Part shown: positions 6,700 through 15,259 of the stretch, one piece after another | Layout of the letters: every line of letters begins with the position of its first letter | Position numbering within the stretch: the first letter of the stretch is position 1 | NCBI RefSeq assembly: GCF_000519305.1 | Contig: NZ_KI912610.1 | Coordinates: forward strand, 186,183 to 250,182 | Source: Mesorhizobium ciceri WSM4083 | GTDB taxonomy: Bacteria; Pseudomonadota; Alphaproteobacteria; Rhizobiales; Rhizobiaceae | Direction of reading: 5' to 3' | DNA: 64,000 nucleotides | Translations under genes and position numbers: made by a program | The notes under the pieces: generated by a model | What the model saw: only the letters and a program-made list of their open reading frames with translations | Told to the model about the DNA's origin: nothing | Databases searched by the model: none

Positions 6700-8148
6700 A
6701 TGCCAGTTAGCCTGTCGACGCGTGAGGACATCAACCTCGACACTGTTTTCCGTGTCGCCTGGAAGAAGGACACGGTGGAGATCGGCGAGAAGGCCCTGCA
6801 GCGCATCGCCGAATGCCGCGCCTCGTTTCTGAAGCTGATTGAATCCGATCCGCCACCGGTCATCTATGGCGTCACAACCGCCATGGGGGAATTGGCAAGC
6901 CGAAAGCTCGAACCTGACGAGCGTGATCGCCATGCGCGCATCAAGGCGTTTGCCGCCGCCACCTCGTTCGGCGATCCCTTGCCGGATCGCGTGGTCAGGG
7001 CGATCGTGCTTGCCCGTCTGACAAACTTCATCGAGGGCAACGCCGCTACAACGCCGCGCATCGCGCTTGCCGTGGCCGCAATGCTCGACGGGGAGCCGAT
7101 GCCGGCGGTGCCGGCCTTCGGCCAGGGCGGCGCCGGTGAGATCCTGGCGCTCTACCCCTTGTTTGCAGAACTTTCGACGCGCTTCGACCTCGAGGTCAAG
7201 GAACGCGGCTCGCTCATCAACGGCTCGCCTTGCGCTGCTGCTCTGGTGGCAGACGCAGCGCTCGCGGCGCGCCGCCGGATCCGCATGGCGCACCAGGTGT
7301 TCGCGCTGTCGATCGAGGCGTTTCGTGCCCCGCTCGAACATTATGACGCCGCGCTCGACACGCTCTGGGGCGATGAGCATGAGGCCGCGGCCCTGCAGGG
7401 TTTGCGGGAATTTCTGGTTGGCGCCGGTGATGGGCGGCGCAATTATCAGGCGCCGGTCAGCTACCGCATCGTGCCGCGCGTCCTCGGCCAGGCGCATCGT
7501 GCGCTGTCGTCGGCCGAGCGGGCGGCCAATGTGTCGCTGGCCTCGATATCGGACAATCCGGTCTACATCCCGCCCGACGATGCACATCCGCTCGGCCGCT
7601 GCATCTCGACCGGCGGCTATCACAACGCCATGGCGACGCCGGCGCTGGACGATCTGGCGGCGATATGGGCCGACATCTGCCTGCTCTGCGACCGCCACGC
7701 CTCGAAGCTTCTCAACGGCAAGGTGTCGCTGCTGCCGGATCTGCTGATGACCGGACGTCACTCAGCCGACAGCGATGGCCATGGCAATGTCGGCTACGTG
7801 CCGATGGCGATCACCGGCTATCTCGAGCAGGCCAAGCTGGCCGCACAGCGCACCTTCATTCCGGGCACGGAATCGGCTGGCGCGGGGCAGGACGACGTCG
7901 CCACGACGGCATTCTTCGCATGGACCAAGGAGGCAACCGCCGGCCGCTGCGTCGATGCGGCCATGGCGATGCTGGCGATGATCGCCTCGCAGGCGCTGCA
8001 CGTCACCGAACGCACGCCGCCGCCGGCACTGCGCTCCTTCGTCGATCAAATCAGAGTTATCGTGCCGCCTGTCGGCGCGGATCGTCTGCTAGGGCCTGAG
8101 CTTGCCAGGCTGGCGGAATGGTTCACTGAGAAAGTGTTCGAGGCGTAG
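6700..8148 (+). CDS. HAL/PAL-fold protein lacking the MIO triad
   Basis: The 482-aa product follows the histidine/phenylalanine ammonia-lyase fold: YGVTTAMG (residues 56-63, for YGxNTGFG), LINGS (172-176, for LINGT), a YRIVPRVLG segment (for the usual RCxPQVxG), SDNPVYIP, GGYHNAMATPALD and SAGAGQDDVAT near the C-terminus. Where active enzymes have GASGDLAPL, this protein has GGAGEILAL (residues 143-151). The Ala-Ser-Gly that cyclises to the electrophilic MIO cofactor is therefore replaced by Gly-Ala-Gly. The substrate-loop Asn is also Thr. It probably cannot perform classic MIO-dependent deamination and may bind or transform something else. It has no obvious operon partner; a tRNA-Leu gene follows in the opposite direction. 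Confidence 0.85.
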   Translation: MPVSLSTREDINLDTVFRVAWKKDTVEIGEKALQRIAECRASFLKLIESDPPPVIYGVTTAMGELASRKLEPDERDRHARIKAFAAATSFGDPLPDRVVRAIVLARLTNFIEGNAATTPRIALAVAAMLDGEPMPAVPAFGQGGAGEILALYPLFAELSTRFDLEVKERGSLINGSPCAAALVADAALAARRRIRMAHQVFALSIEAFRAPLEHYDAALDTLWGDEHEAAALQGLREFLVGAGDGRRNYQAPVSYRIVPRVLGQAHRALSSAERAANVSLASISDNPVYIPPDDAHPLGRCISTGGYHNAMATPALDDLAAIWADICLLCDRHASKLLNGKVSLLPDLLMTGRHSADSDGHGNVGYVPMAITGYLEQAKLAAQRTFIPGTESAGAGQDDVATTAFFAWTKEATAGRCVDAAMAMLAMIASQALHVTERTPPPALRSFVDQIRVIVPPVGADRLLGPELARLAEWFTEKVFEA

Positions 8149-8249
8149 AGATGTCGACAAGCCGTAGCTGGTGACTTGGTGCATCTGAACGGATTTCGAA
8201 CCTGCCGAGCTTCAGGTGGCCTGCCACCCGAAGCTCGAAGAGCGAAGGG

Positions 8250-8335
8250 TGGTGCGGACGACGGGAATCGAACCCGTACGATCAGAGATCGAGGGATTTT
8301 AAGTCCCTTGCGTCTACCAATTCCGCCACGTCCGC
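8250..8335 (-). tRNA. tRNA-Leu(UAA)
   Basis: The minus strand folds into a full class II cloverleaf. It has acceptor GCGGACG/CGTCCGC, D-arm with GGTAGACGC, anticodon stem AGGGA/TCCCT with loop CTTAAAA (anticodon TAA), a long variable arm, and a T-arm with GGTTCGATTCC. The discriminator A is at 8253 and the CCA end is encoded in the genome at 8250-8252. It reads UUA and UUG codons. Confidence 0.96.
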
Positions 8336-8620
8336 AGGCCAGCCCTTTTCAGACGCCAGACAGAGGCCGTCAAGTCGTGTTGTTGAGCGTTCGCCGAACG
8401 TGCAAACAGACCGGGCGGCTTGATGATACTGGCGCGATCACGGAATTATCGGCGCGGCGGGTAGTGGTAGGATGCCTGTGTGGTGGATTTGATCCGCCAA
8501 GGCCGGCGCCTCTCAGGCCCAACCCATTCCCCCCGCCCACTGGGAGCGTCGGCCGCCAACTCCTTGAAACGGCTTTCCTCGAGCCTGTCCCGGCCCGTAG
8601 TGTCTCAACAGTGGGCTGGC

Positions 8621-9286
8621 TCAGAACTTGTAGCTCAAATTGATGCCGACCGCATTCAGCTTCACGTTTTGATCGCGATCGTTAAAGGGTTCTGCCACCT
8701 CGTAGTGCTCGGAGCCGAAATCATAGTAGCGATATTGCGCGCCGACGACGAACTTGTCGGTCAGCGCATAGTCGACGCCGGCACCCACGGTCCAGCCGAC
8801 ATTCGTGCGCGTGCTGGTGAACGCCGGACCCGCGACTTGCGATGTTTCGATGCCGGCAAAGGCGACGCCGCCAATGCCGTAGACCAGCAGGCGGTCCATG
8901 GCATAGCCAGCCTTGGCGTTGACCGACCCGAACCACTTGATGTCGGTGCCGAATGGGCTTCCCAGGCCCGATTCCGTCGTGCCGCCGACCGAGGAATAGT
9001 TGAGTTCCGCCTCGGCGCCGAGCACCGCCTGGTCGAACTGCCACAGGCCGGCGACATGGCCGCCGACAAAACCGCCGTCAATGTCGGGCGCGATGGAAAA
9101 CGGCGCGCCTTCTGTCACCGATATATCGGATTGGCCCCAGCCATAGCCGGCCTGCAGACCAGCGTAGTAGCCCGTCCAGTCGAAGCCGGGCGCGGTCATC
9201 GGCACGTCGACCGCTGGGTCGGCTGCAAAAGCCGGCACGGCCAGAACGGCAAGGAAACCGGCACTTGCGACCATCAGTCGACGCAT
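8621..9286 (-). CDS. Outer membrane beta-barrel protein (Omp25/RopB-like)
   Basis: This 221-aa protein has a signal peptide (MRRLMVASAGFLAVLAVPAFAADP, cleavage after AFA). It then has an eight-stranded barrel pattern that starts WTGYYAGLQAGYGWG and ends with a terminal phenylalanine (INLSYKF), the signal for BAM-mediated insertion. This is the Omp25/Omp31/RopB group of rhizobial and Brucella surface proteins. A second, frameshifted relative lies at 17231-17931. The gene is 91 nt downstream of the secreted hydrolase gene on the same strand, so co-transcription is possible but not shown. Confidence 0.9.
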   Translation of the reverse strand: MRRLMVASAGFLAVLAVPAFAADPAVDVPMTAPGFDWTGYYAGLQAGYGWGQSDISVTEGAPFSIAPDIDGGFVGGHVAGLWQFDQAVLGAEAELNYSSVGGTTESGLGSPFGTDIKWFGSVNAKAGYAMDRLLVYGIGGVAFAGIETSQVAGPAFTSTRTNVGWTVGAGVDYALTDKFVVGAQYRYYDFGSEHYEVAEPFNDRDQNVKLNAVGINLSYKF

Positions 9287-9377
9287 CGAACTCCCCGAAA
9301 TGATGGTTCAGAAAGATCGTCAGAAGGATAACCGCATTCGCCGCAATCGCAATCCCCCTGTCGCCGCACAGAATCCT

Positions 9378-10229
9378 CTATCTGGCGTCGATGAAGTCCA
9401 GCACAGCCTGGCTATATTCATCCGGCGCTTGCAGCATGGCGAAATGACTGGCGTTGGGCAGGATGATCAGCTTCGCGCCCGGGATGGCGGAGGCGATGTA
9501 TTCGGTGTGTTCGCGCTTGATCGCCTCATCGTGGTCGCCGGCAACGATCGCCGTCGGCGTGGTTATCCCAGCGAGCTGTTCCTTGGTCCACGCCGGCTCG
9601 CTCTCCCACATGTGGCTCATCTGCGCCACGAAGGCGTCATACTGGTCCGGTGTTTTCGACATCTTCTTGTAGTCGCGGCCGGAGCGGTCGATGTAGGCGG
9701 CAAAGGTCTTGTTGGTCATCACGCCCGGATCAAGGCCGTCGGTGGTTACGTTGGCGGCTTGCGCGAACAGCCTTGTCAGCCGCTCCGGATGATGCAGCGC
9801 GATGTCGATGCCGATGATGCCGCCGTCACTCCAGCCGACAAGCGCGGTCTTGTCGATCTTCAGGTAATCGAGCAGCGCCAGATAGTCCGACGCCATCAAG
9901 TCGTAGCCATAGGGCTGCTCGGTGCGGGTGGAGCGACCGTGGCCACGGCTGTCGGCGACGATCACCTTGTGCGTCTTGGAAAGCGTGGCCACCTGGCTGG
10001 CCCAGATGTCGCCGTGGCCGAGGCCGCCGTGGATGAGCAGCACCGGGTCGCCCGCGCCGAAAACGGCGTAATACATCTGGATGCCATTCACCGGCGCATA
10101 TCCGCTCTGATCGGGTTTGGGCATGGCCGCTGGTTCCGGCAAGGTCTGCCAACGTTCCTCGGCGGCGGCAAAAGCGCTCGACGCGGCGAACAGGATGACG
10201 ATCGCGAACACTTTGCAAAACCGGGTCAT
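9378..10229 (-). CDS. Secreted alpha/beta fold hydrolase
   Basis: The 283-aa chain starts with a signal peptide (TRFCKVFAIVILFAASSAFA). The hydrolase core has an oxyanion strand VLLIHGGLGHGD, the elbow VGWSDGG with the nucleophilic serine, an acid in AGDHDE and a histidine in NASHFAML, giving a complete catalytic triad. Substrate unknown; these periplasmic members are often lactonases or esterases. The start at 10229 has GAGGGA 7 nt upstream; an ATG four codons earlier is possible but lacks such a site. Confidence 0.88.
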   Translation of the reverse strand: MTRFCKVFAIVILFAASSAFAAAEERWQTLPEPAAMPKPDQSGYAPVNGIQMYYAVFGAGDPVLLIHGGLGHGDIWASQVATLSKTHKVIVADSRGHGRSTRTEQPYGYDLMASDYLALLDYLKIDKTALVGWSDGGIIGIDIALHHPERLTRLFAQAANVTTDGLDPGVMTNKTFAAYIDRSGRDYKKMSKTPDQYDAFVAQMSHMWESEPAWTKEQLAGITTPTAIVAGDHDEAIKREHTEYIASAIPGAKLIILPNASHFAMLQAPDEYSQAVLDFIDAR

Positions 10230-10375
10230 GTCTTCCCTCATATGGTTCGGTCCGCGGCAGCATCGCCTTTCAACCGGATTAGTCAACAAGCTCGCCCTGA
10301 CGCGGCGTGTCGGACCGACGGCTCTGGCGGCGCCCGCCGACATTTGCGAGACTGGCCGCAACCGAGGAATCGCCA

Positions 10376-12184
10376 ATGACGAAAGCAACGCCCGCAAAAC
10401 CCAGACCGTGGACCGAGATGGCGACACATCTGGTCGATGTCGCCATGGGGCGGAAGCCCGCTGATCTGGTCGTGCGCAACGGCCGCTGGGTAAACGTTCA
10501 TTCGGGCGAGATCATCGCCGGCACCGACATCGCCATTGCCGGCGGGCGCTTCGCCTATTGCGGGCCCAATGCCAGCCATGCCATCGGCCAGGGCACCAAG
10601 GTGGTCGACGCCGGCGGGCGCTATCTGGTGCCCGGCCTCTGCGACGCGCATATGCATGTCGAGAGCGGCATGGTGACGGTGACCGAGTTCTGCCGTGCCG
10701 TCATTCCGCACGGCACCACCTCGATGTTCATCGACCCGCACGAGATCGCCAATGTTCTGGGTCTGCCCGGCGTGCGGCTGATGCATGACGAGGCCGTCGC
10801 CATGCCCATCAACGTGCATGTGCAGATGCCGTCCTGCGTGCCCTCGGCGCCCGGGCTGGAGCATGCCGGCGCCGAGTTGACAGTCGCCGATGTCGCGGAG
10901 GCAATGACATGGGAAAACATCATCGGTCTTGGCGAAGTGATGAATTTCCCCGGCGTCGCCGCCAACGATCCTGTCATGTCGGGCGAGATCGCCGCGACGG
11001 TGAAAGCGGGGAAAACGGTCGGCGGCCACTATGCCTCGCGCGATCTCGGCCTGCCGTTCCATGGCTATGTCGCCGGCGGCCCTGAGGACGACCATGAGGG
11101 CACGCGCGCCGAGGACGCCATCGCCCGCGTGCGCCAGGGCATGAAGGCGATGCTGCGGCTGGGCTCGGCCTGGTACGACGTAGCCTCGCAGATTAAGGCG
11201 GTGACGGAGAGCGGCATCGATCCGCGCAACTTCATCCTGTGCACCGACGACAGCCATTCCGGCACGCTGGTCCAGGAAGGCCATATGGACCGCGTGGTGC
11301 GCCATGCCATCCAACAGGGGTTGAAGCCGGTGACGGCAATCCAGATGGCGACGCTGAACACCGCCCAGCATTTCAAACTGGAGCGCGAGATCGGTTCGAT
11401 CGCGCCAGGGCGGCTGGCCGACCTGCTGATCGTCTCGGATCTCGCCGCAATGACCATCGACGAGGTCTATGCACGCGGCGTCAGGCTGGCCAAGGGCGGC
11501 AAGCTCGAAATCGACATTCCGGCCTATGATTACCCCCGGACGGCGAAGGACACCGTCAAGCTCGGCAAGAAGCTGAAGGGCGACGACTTCGATATCGCCG
11601 CCCCCAAGGGCGCCAACGAGGTGCGGGTGCGTGTCATCGGCGTCATCGAGAACCAGGCGCCGACGCGGGCGCTGGAGGCCGATCTGCCGGTCGAGGACGG
11701 GCTGGTCGCCATGGACCGCCGCAACGACATCTGCCAGATCGCGCTGGTCGAGCGCCACCGGGGCACGGGCGGCGTCACCAACGCCTTTGTCTCCGGCTTT
11801 GGCTATATCGGCGACTGCGCCCTGGCGTCCAGCGTGGCGCATGATGCCCACCACATCATCTGCGTCGGCACCAACAAGCAGGACATGGCGCTGGCCGTAA
11901 ACCGCCTGGGCGAGGTCGGCGGCGGCGTCGTGCTGTTCTCCAAGGGCAAGGAATTGGCGCTGGTCGAGATGCCGATCGCAGGCCTGATGTCGGACGAGCG
12001 GGCCGAGATCGTCGCGGCCAAGGCCGAGAAGCTGACCGAGGCGATGCGCAAGATGGGCTGTTCGCTGAACAACGCCTACATGCAGCACTCGCTGCTGGCG
12101 CTGGTCGTCATTCCCGAACTCAGGATTTCCGATGTCGGGCTGATCGACGTGACGACATTCCAGAAGGTCGATCTGTTCGTGTAG
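10376..12184 (+). CDS. ade: Adenine deaminase
   Basis: The 602-aa amidohydrolase converts adenine to hypoxanthine and ammonia in purine salvage. The metal-binding motif CDAHMHVESGMVT, the conserved GTTSMFIDPHEIANVLG and the later LCTDDSHSGTLVQEGHMD segment are typical of bacterial AdeC rather than the eukaryote-like adenosine-deaminase type. The C-terminal half carries the family's SGFGYIGDCALASSVAHDAHHI. Length agrees with the family. The ATG at 10376 is chosen for its GAGGA site; the upstream in-frame ATG at 10307 would overlap the promoter region of the divergent hydrolase. Confidence 0.95.
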   Translation: MTKATPAKPRPWTEMATHLVDVAMGRKPADLVVRNGRWVNVHSGEIIAGTDIAIAGGRFAYCGPNASHAIGQGTKVVDAGGRYLVPGLCDAHMHVESGMVTVTEFCRAVIPHGTTSMFIDPHEIANVLGLPGVRLMHDEAVAMPINVHVQMPSCVPSAPGLEHAGAELTVADVAEAMTWENIIGLGEVMNFPGVAANDPVMSGEIAATVKAGKTVGGHYASRDLGLPFHGYVAGGPEDDHEGTRAEDAIARVRQGMKAMLRLGSAWYDVASQIKAVTESGIDPRNFILCTDDSHSGTLVQEGHMDRVVRHAIQQGLKPVTAIQMATLNTAQHFKLEREIGSIAPGRLADLLIVSDLAAMTIDEVYARGVRLAKGGKLEIDIPAYDYPRTAKDTVKLGKKLKGDDFDIAAPKGANEVRVRVIGVIENQAPTRALEADLPVEDGLVAMDRRNDICQIALVERHRGTGGVTNAFVSGFGYIGDCALASSVAHDAHHIICVGTNKQDMALAVNRLGEVGGGVVLFSKGKELALVEMPIAGLMSDERAEIVAAKAEKLTEAMRKMGCSLNNAYMQHSLLALVVIPELRISDVGLIDVTTFQKVDLFV

Positions 12185-12190
12185 GACGCC

Positions 12191-12369
12191 GGCGCTGCCC
12201 CTCATCGCCCTGCCGGGCACTTCTCCCCGTATAGTGACGGGGAGAAGTGGCTGGCCGCAACGCTGGCGCCCTACCAACGCTGGTGATTGGCGAAATCGGC
12301 GATGACAGCGCCCCTCTCCCCGTCACTATACGGGGAGAGGATGCCGGCAGGCAGGTGAGGGGCGGCGCC
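12191..12369. repeat. Composite palindromic intergenic repeat (RIME-like)
   Basis: An outer inverted repeat of about 28 bp (12191-12219 with 12342-12369) encloses two inner hairpins, CTTCTCCCCGT/ACGGGGAGAAG at 12220-12247 and CCTCTCCCCGT/ACGGGGAGAGG at 12313-12340. Their loops (ATAGTG and CACTAT) are complementary. The mosaic layout is that of rhizobial intergenic mosaic elements. It lies between two convergent genes and has no coding potential. Confidence 0.8.
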
Positions 12370-12413
12370 GACTTCGACACCTGACGGTCTCCACCAGGAA
12401 GCTGCCCGCTGGC

Positions 12414-13577
12414 TCACCCGCCGGTGGCGATGGTCAGCACCTTGAACGGCGTGGTGATGACGATCTCAGCGACCGAGCCGACGGCCTTGCCGAGGCCCTG
12501 GCCGAGATTGTTGAGCTGCGTCGGGTCGGGTTCGTCCGAGGCGAGGCCCGCCGGCGCCCGCAGCCGGTCGCCGAGCAGTTGCACCAGCATCGGGTTGTCG
12601 GCGAATTTGGCGTGGTTGAGGCGGTCGCCGCCCTTGGCCTGGGAAAGATCGACCACCGACACGCCATAGCTGGCGAGGTCTGCAGCGTTGCCGTAGTCGC
12701 CGACCCGCGGCTTGTCGCCCGAGATCAGGGAGGAGAGCTTGAGAGCCCGGTCATCGGCGGAGAGCAGAATGGCGAACGGCTTGTCGGGCTTGCCGTAGCG
12801 GATCATCTGTTTCTTGAACACGTCGACATCGATGTCGGGCGAGGCCAGGATGACGTAACCGAGTTTGTCGTCGAGATCGCGATCACCGGTGATGGCAAGC
12901 TGGCGCAGAGCCTCCATGGTCACCCAGGTCCCCATCGAATGGGCGATGATGTCGATGCTCTTGACCTTGGTCTTGGCCAGCATCCGGAGCGTCGCCTCGA
13001 GGTCGTCGCGCGCCGCGTTGGCGCTTTCCTTGTCGTAGATGTAACCCGTGGTCTTGCCGCTCGAAGCCCATGAGAACAGCACCGGGGTGCCGGGATATTT
13101 CGTGTCGTGCGCGATCTGCGTCAGCCGGTAGATGCCGTCGTCAAAACCGTTGTTGAAGCCGTGCACGAAAACCAGCGCACGGTCTCCGCGCATGGCGATG
13201 TCGGCGCCGACCGCCTTGGCGAACTGCGGCGCGCCTTCATAGAAGGTGACATCCTTGGCGGTGAAATCCTTGGCAGGATTGCTGTTTGCCGATCCCTTGG
13301 CCCGCTCGATGGCGCCGACCTGATGGTTTTTCGGGACGGTGACGTCGACACGGGCAAAGCTGGTGGTCAGCGAGCGATCGCCGTCGAACACCTGTCGCGG
13401 GTCCTTGGTTGCCCTCTGGCGGGTGGTGGCGACGAAGATTTCATGCGTGGCCGCGATGTCGGAAGCGGGCACCGTGACCGTCGTCTTGTTGAGCAGGTCG
13501 TGCGTTTTGCCGCCGGCGCAGCCGGTGACAGCGAGCGCCAATGCAACGACGAGGTAGCTCTTCGAACGCACGGTCAC
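12414..13577 (-). CDS. DUF900 alpha/beta hydrolase, lipoprotein (copy 2)
   Basis: The 387-aa protein has an N-terminal lipoprotein signal ending in VTGC (about residue 18). The DUF900 hydrolase domain follows: VFVHGFNNGFDDGIYRLTQIAHD, VLFSWASSG, and the nucleophile elbow IIAHSMGTWVTMEAL. The start is the GTG at 13577, which has GGGAG 5-6 nt upstream and places the signal at the N-terminus; the longer frame to 13676 has no signal. Expected to be an envelope esterase or lipase. It is a tandem paralogue of the gene at 13721-14794, sharing long identical blocks such as ASPDIDVDVFK. Confidence 0.87.
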   Translation of the reverse strand: MTVRSKSYLVVALALAVTGCAGGKTHDLLNKTTVTVPASDIAATHEIFVATTRQRATKDPRQVFDGDRSLTTSFARVDVTVPKNHQVGAIERAKGSANSNPAKDFTAKDVTFYEGAPQFAKAVGADIAMRGDRALVFVHGFNNGFDDGIYRLTQIAHDTKYPGTPVLFSWASSGKTTGYIYDKESANAARDDLEATLRMLAKTKVKSIDIIAHSMGTWVTMEALRQLAITGDRDLDDKLGYVILASPDIDVDVFKKQMIRYGKPDKPFAILLSADDRALKLSSLISGDKPRVGDYGNAADLASYGVSVVDLSQAKGGDRLNHAKFADNPMLVQLLGDRLRAPAGLASDEPDPTQLNNLGQGLGKAVGSVAEIVITTPFKVLTIATGG

Positions 13578-13720
13578 ACGCAGGCTCCCGCAAAAGGGGA
13601 CGTCAAACGCGTGACGTCGCTGGCTATTCCGATAAGGCCAGAGACCGGCGCGGTCCAGTTCAAAGTGAATCCACACGTCCGCGATGCCGGGCAGGCACGA
13701 CGAAAACCGCGGGACCGCAC

Positions 13721-14794
13721 CTATTGGCCAAGCAGGCTGATGCGGTCTGTCACGTCACGGTCGCTGGCAAAGCCGTCATCCTCGCGCAGCCGCTGGCCGA
13801 TCATCTTCACCAGCGTCGGATTGTCGGCGAACTTCGTATGGTTGAAGCTGTCCGATCCCTTGACCTTGGACAGGTCGACGACCGACACGCCATAGGAGGC
13901 GAGATCGGCGGCATCCTTGTAGTCGCCGACGCGCGGCCGGGATCCGGCGATCAGGCCGGAGAGCCGCAGCGCGCGGTCGTCGTCCGACAACAGCAGGATG
14001 AACGGCTTGTCGGGCTTGCCATAGCGCCGCATCTGGCTCTTGAACACGTCGACATCGATGTCGGGCGAAGCCAGCACCACGTCGCCGAGCTTGCCGCCGA
14101 GATCGCGGTCGCCGGTGATGGCCATCTGCCGCAGCGTTTCCATGGTGACCCAGGTTCCGAGCGAATGCGCGACGATGTCGATGCGCCGCGCGCCGGACTG
14201 CTCCAGCATTCTGAGCGTCACTTCCAGCTGGTCGCGGGCAGCGCTGGCGCTTTCCTTGTCATAGACGTAGTCGGTGGTCCTGGCGCCCGATGCCCAGGAA
14301 AACAGCACGGGCGTGCCGGGATAGCCGGAATCATGGACGATCTGGGTCAGGCGATAGACGGCGGCATCGAAGCCGGTGTTGTAGCCATGCACGAAGACCA
14401 TGACGCGGCCGCCACGCGCCGCGATGTCGGCGTTGAGCGCGCTGGAGAATTTCGGCTGCGTGTCGTAGCCGACGACCTCGGAAGCCATGAAATACTTGGC
14501 CGGGTCATCCGACTTGCCGCGCGAGCGGCGCTCGATCTGACCTGTCTTGTGAAGCCCCGGAACGGTGACGTTGACGCGGGCATAGTTCAGCGTCGCCGAG
14601 CGTTCGCCGTCGAAAACCTTGTTGGGATCATCGGATTTCTTGCGCGTCGTGGCGATGAAGATCGAGTGGTTGCCGGCGATCTCCGTCACCGGCGCGGACA
14701 CCATGGCGCTGCCCAGCAATTCCTGTGTTTGCTGGCCGGCGCAGCCGGCGACCAACAAGGCCAGGACAACGGTAAAAATCTTCTTCAAAGGCAC
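13721..14794 (-). CDS. DUF900 alpha/beta hydrolase, lipoprotein (copy 1)
   Basis: This 357-aa protein has a lipoprotein signal MPLKKIFTVVLALLVAGC, then the same DUF900 domain: VFVHGYNTGFDAAVYRLTQIVHD, FSWASGARTTDYVYDKESA and the catalytic elbow IVAHSLGTWVTMETL. It is first in the tandem pair, with 143 nt to the next start, so co-transcription is likely. The duplicate lacks the longer proline- and glycine-rich C-terminal tail of its neighbour. The substrate is unknown; the lipid anchor puts it in the cell envelope. Confidence 0.87.
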   Translation of the reverse strand: MPLKKIFTVVLALLVAGCAGQQTQELLGSAMVSAPVTEIAGNHSIFIATTRKKSDDPNKVFDGERSATLNYARVNVTVPGLHKTGQIERRSRGKSDDPAKYFMASEVVGYDTQPKFSSALNADIAARGGRVMVFVHGYNTGFDAAVYRLTQIVHDSGYPGTPVLFSWASGARTTDYVYDKESASAARDQLEVTLRMLEQSGARRIDIVAHSLGTWVTMETLRQMAITGDRDLGGKLGDVVLASPDIDVDVFKSQMRRYGKPDKPFILLLSDDDRALRLSGLIAGSRPRVGDYKDAADLASYGVSVVDLSKVKGSDSFNHTKFADNPTLVKMIGQRLREDDGFASDRDVTDRISLLGQ

Positions 14795-15259
14795 GCCTGA
14801 AATTCCAACTCCGGCCGAAAGGCCTGTCTACCCCCGCGACACCTCCGGACAGCCAGAGTGCGGCAGAACTAAGTCATGTCCATTCGAAATGTGATCGGCG
14901 CCCCGCTGCGGCCATCGTAGTGTTGCGCGAAAGCCCAAATGGCGGAAAACGCCTGCGTGATCCGCGCAATGAGCGGCGTCGCCGCCGGCCTTCCAATTCC
15001 CGCAGAGATAGCGATTTCAAGCCGCCCGGTGCCAAGGGCATGAGAATGTACCCACAAGTAGCTGAAAATATTCCGCAAAATTTCCACTTGGGAAGGGCGC
15101 ACATGATGGACGATGGCGCCACGTAGCCGGATATGCAATAGGCGAGCTTGCGCCGCACCTTGTCAGGCGCTCAACAATTGGACGTGCACGACCCGATCAA
15201 TGATAGAGGTCCGCGGACAGCGTGCAACGCAAGGTGGTTTTCCCCAAAGGTGGTTTCCG
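14795..15259. other. 465-bp intergenic region, no gene supported
   Basis: Short frames exist on both strands but have no ribosome-binding site and no recognisable product. The right end holds a direct repeat AAGGTGGTTTtCC (15231-15243 and 15247-15258) just before the ilvA start; the second copy supplies the only plausible ribosome-binding sequence. Promoters for the divergent lipoprotein and ilvA genes must lie here, but no clear consensus was seen. Confidence 0.5.

Noticed and set aside
8250..8335. tRNA-Leu as an integration site for a genomic island
   Set aside because: No integrase gene, direct repeat of the tRNA 3' end or change in gene type is seen on either side.
10283..12277. 664-codon open frame on the minus strand
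   Set aside because: It is the antisense shadow of adenine deaminase; no ribosome-binding site and the translation is rich in His/Arg/Gln with no family match.
14869..15158. Overlapping approximately 90-codon frames on the minus strand
   Set aside because: No ribosome-binding site, no recognisable sequence, and they overlap each other in different frames.
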